64,000 nt of DNA from Pseudomonas oleovorans subsp. oleovorans (GTDB lineage Bacteria; Pseudomonadota; Gammaproteobacteria; Pseudomonadales; Pseudomonadaceae): assembly GCF_002197815.1 (NCBI RefSeq), contig NZ_NIUB01000007.1, positions 102,755-166,754 of the forward strand. Reading direction: 5' to 3'. The translations under genes and the position numbers were made by a program. How positions within the stretch are numbered: position 1 is the first letter of the stretch; every line of letters begins with the position of its first letter. Below are positions 34,901 through 41,693 of this stretch, piece after piece. The notes below the pieces were generated by a model. It did no database searches, was not told where the DNA came from, and saw only the letters and a program-made list of their open reading frames with translations.

Positions 34901-35259
34901 CTCGCAAAGGCGTTGGCTTCTTCGAGGCGGGTAATTTCTATCCCGACTTCATCCTGTGGTGCCTGAAGCCTGACGGCAGCCAGCACATCTGCTTCATCGA
35001 CCCGCACGGTCTTGAGCATGAAGGCCCTGGCAGCGACAAGGTTCAGCTCGCGCAAAACATCAAGGATCTTGAAGCGCGCCTGAATGATCCAGAAGTGAGG
35101 CTAGAGTCGGCCATCCTATCGCCAAGTACGAACCGCATGCGTATCGAGCATCTGTGGAGCCAGCAAGGCCTTGCAAAGCCTGATCTGAGTGATCTGCACG
35201 TCTTCTTCATTGGCGAAGAGGGCTATATGGACGAAGTGCTGAGCCTCGTATTGCAGTGA
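31981..35259 (+). CDS. type III-like restriction subunit (DEAD/DEAH helicase-nuclease)
   Basis: The 1092-aa protein has Walker A LQNATGSGKTLLM (near residue 181), Walker B LLLVDEGHRGMSG (near 290), FEYSATF as motif III, and lobe-2 motifs FIEGWDCWRVSSLG and IIQLFGRGVRLQG, the Res order of COG3587-like proteins. The C-terminus holds AGNFYPDFILW followed by CFIDPHGLEHEGP, a PD-(D/E)xK-like fold in which the usual lysine position appears as histidine. The ATG is one base after the Mod stop (TGAGATG), so the two are translationally coupled. Res enzymes need Mod to find DNA, so the OFF state of Mod should silence restriction too. Confidence 0.87.
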   Translation: MARAPRKGKAQPPLVASHFQEALVLNQYLISLFGIDPLVTHKDGTHSVRPLEIIAKSLRGATAGIDKNGKHHFLTALLSHLPPHAALTPAQLERYDANLVAHTRTINARRKHKGEIAWKYFQWLTLLFVEIYLDRYFNDRQGLCVALNAFIERFNQHHLTQGRETGIGAYAVEDLNKLCLQNATGSGKTLLMHINLLQFAHHARTTGQADDYSRVIVLSPNERLSEQHERELRENGFYPEPLRQESDLISRGQNALDVPLLTEITKLADEQKVKQMAVDSFGDANLLLVDEGHRGMSGSDWKSKRDKLAAKGFTFEYSATFKQAVKAANDRALAESYAKAVLFDYSYRYFYADGYGKDYRIFNLPKDEQAHKDTYLTAALLAFYQQLRMYTEAGKRYAGYNLEKPLWVFVGASVSGRKVDEESVSPSDVAQILDFLARFLAHREAFTTLIDTVLNGNSQQTGLLDAQGRDIFIQSFPYLKSLKQSAAQLYADICQRLFHAPGGGHLVVERVKGDSGELLLKVGEAEQPFGVINVGDAAALAKHVQSELEDKHSLAEVRPSEFGEPVFADVHKPTSPIHMLVGSKKFIEGWDCWRVSSLGLMRMGQSEGAQIIQLFGRGVRLQGKDISLMRTSRYQPVNPPQDIHFLETLNVFGVQADFMATFRDFLESEGLPPNDAPHVEEIKLNVTHDFGQKLKILRSKFRKDTQEQYDFRKHGPIVDLSIDALPPGMTKGAMPLVVDRFPRLQMLQATEVTGQTPEAMANPPRHFDNLRLSMLDWDRLWFDLERFRRQRHLDNVIIKAGALRSLLEIPDWYRILVPAHWWTPSMANLRHWQSIALELLCGALERCFNHQKRKYLDPRMELVLLTREHENLPGDDASYQLIVEATEQYLIDDIRKLKDELAQVGWRDSGYIQGLRLDAHLYEPLLSSEKVKIQPVALNKSEFQFVDDLRQWLQANEANLAERGERIFLLRNLARKGVGFFEAGNFYPDFILWCLKPDGSQHICFIDPHGLEHEGPGSDKVQLAQNIKDLEARLNDPEVRLESAILSPSTNRMRIEHLWSQQGLAKPDLSDLHVFFIGEEGYMDEVLSLVLQ

Positions 35260-35329
35260 GCCACCATAGCAGCGGGCTACTCAACCCGCTGCCATGATCA
35301 CTCACATACCACAGTAGTCGCGTTCGACT

Positions 35330-36358
35330 TCACTTCGACAGATCAGCCTGCACCCGGCGCGGCAGCACGGAGAGGAAGTTGTCGCGCGCCACCTTGTGCG
35401 CCACGTCTTCGGGCAAGGCATCGAGGAACGGGTCGAAGCCCTTCATGTAGTCGCCCAGGCTGCCGAAACGGCCGACCACATCCGAGCCCAGCATGAAACG
35501 CTCCGGGTAACTGCTGACCAGATGCACCCATTTCGGATCAGGCTTGCCGTCCGCGTCCAGCAGATAGGGGCGCAACATGGTCCAGGACAGGTCGATATAA
35601 AGATTCGGGTACTGGCCGAGCATGCGCTCGACCGTCTCCAGGAGGAAGTCGAGCTTCTCCTGATGACGGTGAATCTCGGCGCTGGTGCCGGCATGCGCCC
35701 AGATGAAACGCACATGCGGGTGGTTGCGCAGCGGCGCCTCGATTTCCTCCAGGAACAGCGGTTCACGCTCGCGCTTGGAGGTGATGTTCGAATGCAGCAT
35801 CACCGGCAGGTCATACTCGGCGGCCAGATGGAACACCCGCGCCAGCGCCTCGTTGTTGGCGCGCGGCGCACTGCCGTGAATCAGCGCGGTGAGGTCGTCG
35901 TGACGGGTGAAGACCTCGCCGATGCCCTGCCACAGGCCGGGGTGCAGCTCCAGCATACGGCGGATGTGCGCATCGGCGTTCTTGTCGTTGGGATTGAAGC
36001 CGGACAGAAAGGGATGGAAGCGCTTGCGCTGCTCGGCGGGCAGACGCCTGTAGGCGGCCGCGATGAACACGTCGGTAGCGCTGTACCAATAGGCATTGGC
36101 GTCATCACCGGCGTAATAACGCGGACGCTTGGGCTCGTCCTCGTCCCATTTCTTGGCCACCGGAATACCGGAGAACATCACATGATCGACGTTGTTTTCC
36201 GCCATTTTCTCCAGCAGTTCGTCCATGCCGGCACTTTCCTGGAAAAAGTCGACGTAGTGCAGGTGGGCGTCGCTGTAGCGGTATTCGCGGGCCTGGGCGC
36301 TGCAGACGATAGCGGCACTGAGCGCGAGTATCCATGGCATCGTTCGAGATGTGAGCAA
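35330..36358 (-). CDS. exported amidohydrolase-family metal-dependent hydrolase
   Basis: The 342-aa protein has a signal peptide (MPWILALSAAIVCSAQA within the first 25 residues) and a TIM-barrel amidohydrolase_2 domain. It shows the HxH-type motif SDAHLHYVDFF, a central HSNIT histidine, WAHAG and a C-terminal GSDVVGRFG with the metal-binding aspartate. Substrate unknown; periplasmic location is inferred. Start decision: AGGAGG lies seven bases before a TTG at 36358, whereas the ATG at 36340 has no ribosome site. It marks the right edge of the island. Confidence 0.8.
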   Translation of the reverse strand: MLTSRTMPWILALSAAIVCSAQAREYRYSDAHLHYVDFFQESAGMDELLEKMAENNVDHVMFSGIPVAKKWDEDEPKRPRYYAGDDANAYWYSATDVFIAAAYRRLPAEQRKRFHPFLSGFNPNDKNADAHIRRMLELHPGLWQGIGEVFTRHDDLTALIHGSAPRANNEALARVFHLAAEYDLPVMLHSNITSKREREPLFLEEIEAPLRNHPHVRFIWAHAGTSAEIHRHQEKLDFLLETVERMLGQYPNLYIDLSWTMLRPYLLDADGKPDPKWVHLVSSYPERFMLGSDVVGRFGSLGDYMKGFDPFLDALPEDVAHKVARDNFLSVLPRRVQADLSK

Positions 36359-36587
36359 GGCGAGTCCTCCTGACGGTACGAGCAGCATAGACCGCCGAGC
36401 GACCCGGCAAGTTCGGAGATCACCCCACGCCATTCGCATCAGCGCCCTCAAAAGAAGCAGGCAACCAGAGGCCGCACCAAGCCGGAACATTAATAGCTGG
36501 CTAACGGCCTGAAACGGCCATGGGTACGTCAGCCAATGATGGCACCTCGCTTGCAGTGACTCAGGCAGACCAAACAGGGGAATCATC

Positions 36588-37982
36588 ATGTTGCAGTTGC
36601 TGCGCAAGCCAACCCGCAAGGCCCAGGACGAGGCCGCATTGGACGCTTTGTTCCAACAGCACGACCTCACGACTCGCCTCCCGGCGGACTACCAGTGGAT
36701 GGTGCGTCTGAATGATTTCAGCGCCGGCCTCCAGCAACGTATCCGCGCCAGCCTCGGCGCCGCCGTCGGCATCGCCGCGCATGCGCCTCAACTGGCGCGC
36801 ATCGCCGCTGCCAACCAACAAAGCGGACAGACGCTGGCACAGTCATCGGAGTTGATCGCCAGCGCCAGCGAGCAGGTCACCACCACACTGGACGCCGAGC
36901 TGGTGCCCGGCGCTGGCGAAGTCGCGCGCTTGTCCGCCGAGGTTTCCGCCACCCTCAACCAATGCCAGCAAAGCGGCCAGGCGGTACTACGGCAAGTCGA
37001 AGTGATCGATGCCAGCGAGGCGCAACTGGCTCAGGTGATCCAGCAACTGGCCGGACAGCTCGATGAAGTGAGCAAGGTCATTGGTGTGATCGCCAGCATC
37101 TCCCAACAGACCAATCTGCTCGCCCTGAACGCCGCCATCGAGGCCGCACGCGCGGGTGAACATGGTCGGGGCTTCGCCGTGGTCGCCGAGGAAGTGCGGC
37201 GTTTGGCTGGCCATACCACCGATGCCACCGGCCAGGTCAGTGGCATCATCGAACGTTTCCGCGAGGGCATGCAGCAGCTCGGCAGTGCCGGCCAGCACAT
37301 GAACCAGGCGGTGGCCGACGGCCGCGCCGGCATTCTCGCCGTCAGCGGCGGACTTGACAGCACGCGCCAGGCCATGGATCGCCTGGACGCTCAGGTTGGC
37401 CAGATCGCCGCCGGCACCGAGCAGATCGGCCAGGCGGTGCGCTCGATCAACGGTGATGTGCAAAACATCGCCCAGGTCGCTGGCGAGCTGCTTGGCAAGG
37501 CTGGTCAGGTGCTGCATCACAGCAAGGCCGTGCGCGAAGACGGTGATCGCCTGCTCGCCGGGCTCGGCGACTTCCGCCTGGAAATTCACGCAGCCGTGCG
37601 CGCCAGCGTCGAACAACTGGCCAAACGCCCCGAGCTGGCCAGCGATGTGACAGCGGCCGAACGACTGCTTGCCGATACGCTGACGCGCGACAGCCGTTTC
37701 GAGCTGTTCTACCTGGTAGACAGCCGCGGCGTGCAGATTTCCGAGAACGTCTTCGCCGCCGATGTGGCGCACGGTGAGGATGCCAGCTGTCGCGGCCGCG
37801 ACTGGAGCCAACGCCCCTGGTTCCGCGCTGTGGCCGAGCGCATGGAGAGTCATATCACCCAGGTCTACCGCTCCTCGGCCACAGACGACTTCTGCTTTAC
37901 CGTGTCGGTACCTATCATCGACAGCCAGGGGCGCCTACTGCGAGTGCTGGGGGCCGATGTGCGCTTGTCGGCACTGGTGTGA
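36588..37982 (+). CDS. soluble chemoreceptor-like protein with C-terminal cache-type sensor
   Basis: The 464-aa protein has no membrane segment. Residues about 80-290 form an MCP signalling domain with the tip [41 protein letters not shown]. The last ~130 residues look like a PDC/cache sensor half ([18 protein letters not shown], then [17 protein letters not shown] and FTVSVPIID). Cache domains are usually N-terminal and periplasmic; here one is C-terminal and cytosolic. Ligand and CheA partner are unknown. AGGGGAATCATC precedes the ATG. Confidence 0.82.
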   Translation: MLQLLRKPTRKAQDEAALDALFQQHDLTTRLPADYQWMVRLNDFSAGLQQRIRASLGAAVGIAAHAPQLARIAAANQQSGQTLAQSSELIASASEQVTTTLDAELVPGAGEVARLSAEVSATLNQCQQSGQAVLRQVEVIDASEAQLAQVIQQLAGQLDEVSKVIGVIASISQQTNLLALNAAIEAARAGEHGRGFAVVAEEVRRLAGHTTDATGQVSGIIERFREGMQQLGSAGQHMNQAVADGRAGILAVSGGLDSTRQAMDRLDAQVGQIAAGTEQIGQAVRSINGDVQNIAQVAGELLGKAGQVLHHSKAVREDGDRLLAGLGDFRLEIHAAVRASVEQLAKRPELASDVTAAERLLADTLTRDSRFELFYLVDSRGVQISENVFAADVAHGEDASCRGRDWSQRPWFRAVAERMESHITQVYRSSATDDFCFTVSVPIIDSQGRLLRVLGADVRLSALV

Positions 37983-38122
37983 ACAGAGCTGCCTGAGCCA
38001 GGTCTGTTGACGCTTCGCCGCGACCGCGCCGGGAGCCCTTTCTCGCCGCAACGCGGCTTGCTCCGGAGCGCCAACAGCGCCTAGGCTGGCGGAAATTGCC
38101 GTCACGCCTACAAGGAAGCACC

Positions 38123-38524
38123 ATGATCCGCATTCACAACCGCAAGGGCCTGCAGCAGCAGATCGAAATCGGCTCGCACCAGCTCCTCGGCGATGTTTCG
38201 ACCGAGCTCGGTGGTGAAGGCGCCGGCCCCGATCCGCACGACCTGTTCGACTCCTCGCTCGGCACCTGCAAAGCCATGACCCTGCTGCTCTATGCGCGCC
38301 AACGCGGCCTTGCGCTGGAAGGCATCGACGTGCACGTCGAGCGTGACGACAGCGAGGAGCGCCAGGGCAACTACCGCCTGATAGTCGACCTGGCGCTCAA
38401 GGGGCCACTGGACGAGACACAGCGTCAGCAACTGCTGCGCGTGGCGGACAAATGCCCGATCCACAAGCTGATGACCACCACCGACATCCAGATCGAGACC
38501 CGCCTGGCGGGAGCTCCGGCATGA
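38123..38524 (+). CDS. OsmC-family peroxiredoxin-like protein
   Basis: The 133-aa protein has the two conserved cysteines of the OsmC/Ohr fold in DSSLGTCKAMTLLLYA and VADKCPIHKLM, which reduce organic hydroperoxides in characterised members. AAGGAAGCACC precedes the ATG at 38123. Its TGA overlaps the pirin ATG (ATGA at 38521-38524), so the two are translated together, consistent with a shared oxidative-stress role. Confidence 0.88.
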   Translation: MIRIHNRKGLQQQIEIGSHQLLGDVSTELGGEGAGPDPHDLFDSSLGTCKAMTLLLYARQRGLALEGIDVHVERDDSEERQGNYRLIVDLALKGPLDETQRQQLLRVADKCPIHKLMTTTDIQIETRLAGAPA

Positions 38525-39381
38525 GCGAGTTACAGCTGATCCGCCCGCGCGCCGAGGACATTCCCGGCCAACCGATTCTGCGTCCCCTGCCCTCGGCACG
38601 CTTTCGCAGCATCGGCCCCTTCGTGTTCTTCGATCACATGCTGGAGCATGACTACCCGGCCGGCAAAGGCATGAACATTGCCCAACATCCGCATATCGGC
38701 CTGTCCACCCTCACCTACCTGTTCGAAGGCCAGCTGCAGCACAAGGACAGCCTGGGTTCGGACCAACTGATGGGTCCTGGCGATGTCAGCTGGATGACCG
38801 CAGGGCGCGCCGTTGCCCACGTCGAACGTACGCCGCCCGAGCAGCTCGGGCAGAACAAGCGAGCCCACGGCCTGCAGGTATGGCTGGCCTTGCCGGAAGC
38901 CGAGGAACAGTGCGAACCGGCTTACAGTTATCACCCCGCCGCTTCGCTACCCCGCAGCGAAGCCATGGGCGTGCAGATCACCCTGATCGCCGGCAGTGGT
39001 TTCTGCCTCGAATCACCAGCACCGGTTCGCTCACCGACTCTGTATGCCGAGCTGCGCCTGGCCGCCGGTGCCAACCTGCTGATATCCGCCGAGCACAGCG
39101 AACGAGCCCTGTACCTGATCGATGGCGAAGCCGAGCTGGATGGCGAGCCCCTGCCCCGGCATACCATGGCGGTGATCCCGACAGACGAAACGCCCGTGCT
39201 CAGCGCCTGCGGCGAATGCCACCTGGCCCTGATCGGCGGCGAACCCATTGGTCCACGGCGAATCAACTGGAACTTCGTCGCCACCAGCCCGGAGCTGATC
39301 GACCAGGCGCGCCAGCGCTGGGCCGCGGGCGACTGGCCGCAAGTACCAGGCGAATCCACGCGCATCGAACTGCCGCGCTGA
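38521..39381 (+). CDS. pirin-family bicupin protein
   Basis: The 286-aa protein has the pirin signature: IGPFVFFDHMLEHDYPAGKGMNIAQHPHIGLSTLTYLFEG, with the metal-binding histidines in HPHIG and a downstream glutamate region. Bacterial pirins include quercetinases and redox-sensitive iron proteins; the role here is unresolved. Coupled to the OsmC gene by a 4-bp overlap. Confidence 0.9.
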   Translation: MSELQLIRPRAEDIPGQPILRPLPSARFRSIGPFVFFDHMLEHDYPAGKGMNIAQHPHIGLSTLTYLFEGQLQHKDSLGSDQLMGPGDVSWMTAGRAVAHVERTPPEQLGQNKRAHGLQVWLALPEAEEQCEPAYSYHPAASLPRSEAMGVQITLIAGSGFCLESPAPVRSPTLYAELRLAAGANLLISAEHSERALYLIDGEAELDGEPLPRHTMAVIPTDETPVLSACGECHLALIGGEPIGPRRINWNFVATSPELIDQARQRWAAGDWPQVPGESTRIELPR

Positions 39382-39396
39382 AACCGCGCCATCAAT

Positions 39397-39420
39397 GACA
39401 GGCGCGCAAAGGCGCCTGTC
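39397..39420 (+). terminator. hairpin after the OsmC-pirin operon
   Basis: GACAGGCGC and GCGCCTGTC form a perfect 9-bp stem around a 6-base loop, 15 bp after the pirin stop. No T run follows, so termination strength is uncertain. Confidence 0.55.
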
Positions 39421-39440
39421 GCTCGCAAAGGATTGCCCTC

Positions 39441-39743
39441 TTGTCCTCGTATCGCCCCCTCGCTGGTCTGCTGTTTTTGCCCACATTAGCAACCCGACGG
39501 CAGCCGTGTGGAACTAAGCATTCCCGAAGGCAACGACGCAGAACCGCCGAGCTTCGCCGTCGAGGACTACGATTTCGACGACCACCCGGATCTGGCGATT
39601 CGCGTGCCGGCCGGGATGGTCAACTCCGCCCACCACGTTTACCTCTACCGTCCGGCCCTGCGTCGTTTCGAGCAGTTGCAGATACCGCCAGCACTGATGG
39701 AACGCGTCAATTGCGCATGGCTGTCGGAGCTGCAGCCCAATAA
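39441..39743 (+). pseudogene. remnant of a small secreted protein gene
   Basis: AAAGGA precedes a TTG at 39441 that opens a signal peptide (SSYRPLAGLLFLPTLA). The conserved-looking body (VELSIPEGNDAEPPSFAVEDYDFDDHPDLAIRVPAG, then HHVYLYRPALRRFEQLQIP) is in another frame and runs without a natural stop into the terminator region. The body resembles Pseudomonas XAC2610-like/FG-GAP-type secreted proteins, in which EDYDFDGHPDLA is a metal-binding-like loop. The gene appears to have lost a central segment and its 3' end. Confidence 0.6.
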
Positions 39744-39754
39744 TGATGAAAACA

Positions 39755-39780
39755 GGCTGCGCCCATCGGGCGCAGCCTTT
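39755..39780. terminator. bidirectional terminator before the dienelactone hydrolase gene
   Basis: GGCTGCGCCC and GGGCGCAGCC form a perfect 10-bp stem with an ATC loop, followed by TTT on the plus strand and preceded by AAAACA, which gives TGTTTT on the minus strand. It serves the convergent hydrolase gene. Confidence 0.75.
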
Positions 39781-39805
39781 CGCTCAACGCATCGCAAACC
39801 TGGCG

Positions 39806-40594
39806 TCACTGCTCGGCGAATACCTCATCGAACAGATCGTTCATCGCCTTGAATGCTCGCGCGGCGACCACCGGATGGTATTCGTTGCGACCCGGCACGT
39901 TGGCCTTGGGGTTGGTGAACGAGTGCACGGCGCCGCCGTAGCTCACCAATTGCCAATCAGTCTTGGCCGCCTTCATCTCGGCGATGAAGCCGTCGACCTG
40001 CGCCTGCGGTACGGCGGGATCATCAGCCCCATGCAGTACCAATACCGGCGCCTTGATGTTCTGGGCATCGGCCGGATTGGGCGTATCCAGATTGCCGTGG
40101 AAGGATACGAAGCCTTTCAACTGCGCCCCAGAGCGCGCGAGTTCCAGCACCGTGCCACCACCGAAGCAGAAGCCGATGGCACCCAGCTTGCTCAGATCCA
40201 GTGCCACCTCGCCGTTCTGCGCCTTGAGCACCTCGACTGCAGCCTGCGCCCGCTTGCGCATCAGCGGGCGATCTGCTCGCACGGCAGTGGCCGCAGCCCC
40301 TGCTTCTTCGGCATTGCTGGGACGAATGGATTTACCGTACATGTCGGCGACGAACACCACGTATTTGTCGCCTGCCGCACGGGCGGCCTTGGCCACGGTG
40401 TCTTCATTCACCCCCATCCAATTGGGAACGGCGAGCAGCCCAGGGCGCGGCGTGGTGACCGAATCGTCGTAAACCAGCACGCCTTCGAACGCTTCGCCAT
40501 CGATTTCGTACGCAACTGTCTTGGTCACGACCGCCGCATTGGCAAGACCGGCGAATGCGGCGCACAACAGGGGAATCAGTGTCTTCTTCTGCAT
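39806..40594 (-). CDS. exported dienelactone-hydrolase family protein
   Basis: The 262-aa protein has a signal peptide (MQKKTLIPLLCAAFAGLANA) and a DLH fold: nucleophile cysteine in GAIGFCFGGGTVLELA, aspartate in LHGADDPAVP and histidine in GAVHSFTNP. The Cys-Asp-His triad is that of dienelactone hydrolases. In P. aeruginosa a similar gene (PA1597, from memory) sits next to htpG. Substrate unknown. Confidence 0.88.
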   Translation of the reverse strand: MQKKTLIPLLCAAFAGLANAAVVTKTVAYEIDGEAFEGVLVYDDSVTTPRPGLLAVPNWMGVNEDTVAKAARAAGDKYVVFVADMYGKSIRPSNAEEAGAAATAVRADRPLMRKRAQAAVEVLKAQNGEVALDLSKLGAIGFCFGGGTVLELARSGAQLKGFVSFHGNLDTPNPADAQNIKAPVLVLHGADDPAVPQAQVDGFIAEMKAAKTDWQLVSYGGAVHSFTNPKANVPGRNEYHPVVAARAFKAMNDLFDEVFAEQ

Positions 40595-40688
40595 GGTGAG
40601 GCCTGCCCTTGGCAATGGTAGCCCCTAACAATAGCCTCACCTTCGACAATGACTAAGTCGAGAGGAGGCGGGTTTTAGACAGGAGATC

Positions 40689-41693
40689 TCAAGCGGCAGG
40701 TTGTTCGGCCCAGCGTTCCTTGATCTGCAGAATCTCGGGCAAACAAGCGATGAACAGCTCGACCAGGCGCGGATCGAAATGACGACCGCTCTGCTCACGC
40801 AAGAAGTCGACCGCAGCCTCCACAGTCCATGCCTGCTTGTAAGGGCGCACGCTGGTCAGCGCATCGAACACATCGGCGATGGCGACGATGCGGCCCTCCA
40901 GGGGAATGTCCTCACCACTCAGACCGTTGGGGTAGCCGCTGCCATCCCACTTCTCATGGTGCGACAGGGCAATGCGTTGCGCCGTGCGCAGCAGCCCCGA
41001 GCTGTGCTCACCGATGATCCGCGCACCGATCTCCACGTGCTGGCGCATCACCTGCCACTCCTGCTCGTCGAGCTTGCCCGGCTTGCGCAGCACGGCATCG
41101 GGTATGCCAATCTTGCCGACATCATGCATGGGTGCTGCATTGAGCAACTCCTCGGCAGCGCTCTCGCTGAAGCCGGCGGCCAACGCCAGCACCTTGGAGA
41201 AATGGCTCATGCGGATAACATGCAGGCCGGTCTCGTTGTCCTTGTATTCAGCCGCCATGCCCAGGCGCTGGACGATCTGCAAGCGAGTCTGTTTCAGCTC
41301 GTCGACCCGCACCAGTGACAGGTGGGTACGCACACGCGCACGCACGATCGGCGGGCTCACCGGCTTGGTGATGTAATCCACCGCGCCGACCTCGAAGCCA
41401 CGCGCTTCATCGTCGACATCGCCCAGGGCGGTAACGAAGATCACCGGAATCGTATGTAGTAACGGATTGGCCTTGAGCTGTTCGCACACCTCATAGCCAG
41501 TCATGCCCGGCATCATCACGTCGAGCAGAATCAGGTCGGGCCGCTCACGCTCGGCCATTTCCAGGGCGCGCGGCCCTTCCTTGGCGAACAGCAGGCGATA
41601 GTCCTCCTGCAGGATATGGCGCAGCACCTGCAGGTTAGTGGGTTCGTCGTCGACCAACAGTAATAGCGGGCGAGTATCGGCAGCCAGGGTCAT
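40689..41693 (-). CDS. response regulator with HD-GYP c-di-GMP phosphodiesterase domain
   Basis: The 334-aa protein has a receiver domain (LLLVDDEPTN, phospho-Asp in LILLDVMMPGMTGYE, lysine in YITKPVSP) and an HD-GYP domain with HDVGKIGIPD, QHVEIGARII, LSHHEKWDGSGYP and ADVFDAL. HD-GYP enzymes hydrolyse c-di-GMP. Its ATG overlaps the stop of the MHYT kinase gene (ATGA at 41690-41693), so it is the probable output partner of that kinase. Confidence 0.92.
   Translation of the reverse strand: MTLAADTRPLLLLVDDEPTNLQVLRHILQEDYRLLFAKEGPRALEMAERERPDLILLDVMMPGMTGYEVCEQLKANPLLHTIPVIFVTALGDVDDEARGFEVGAVDYITKPVSPPIVRARVRTHLSLVRVDELKQTRLQIVQRLGMAAEYKDNETGLHVIRMSHFSKVLALAAGFSESAAEELLNAAPMHDVGKIGIPDAVLRKPGKLDEQEWQVMRQHVEIGARIIGEHSSGLLRTAQRIALSHHEKWDGSGYPNGLSGEDIPLEGRIVAIADVFDALTSVRPYKQAWTVEAAVDFLREQSGRHFDPRLVELFIACLPEILQIKERWAEQPAA

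Noticed and set aside
24245..35259. BREX or DISARM system
   Set aside because: No PglZ, BrxC, DUF1998 or phospholipase-D-type genes are present.
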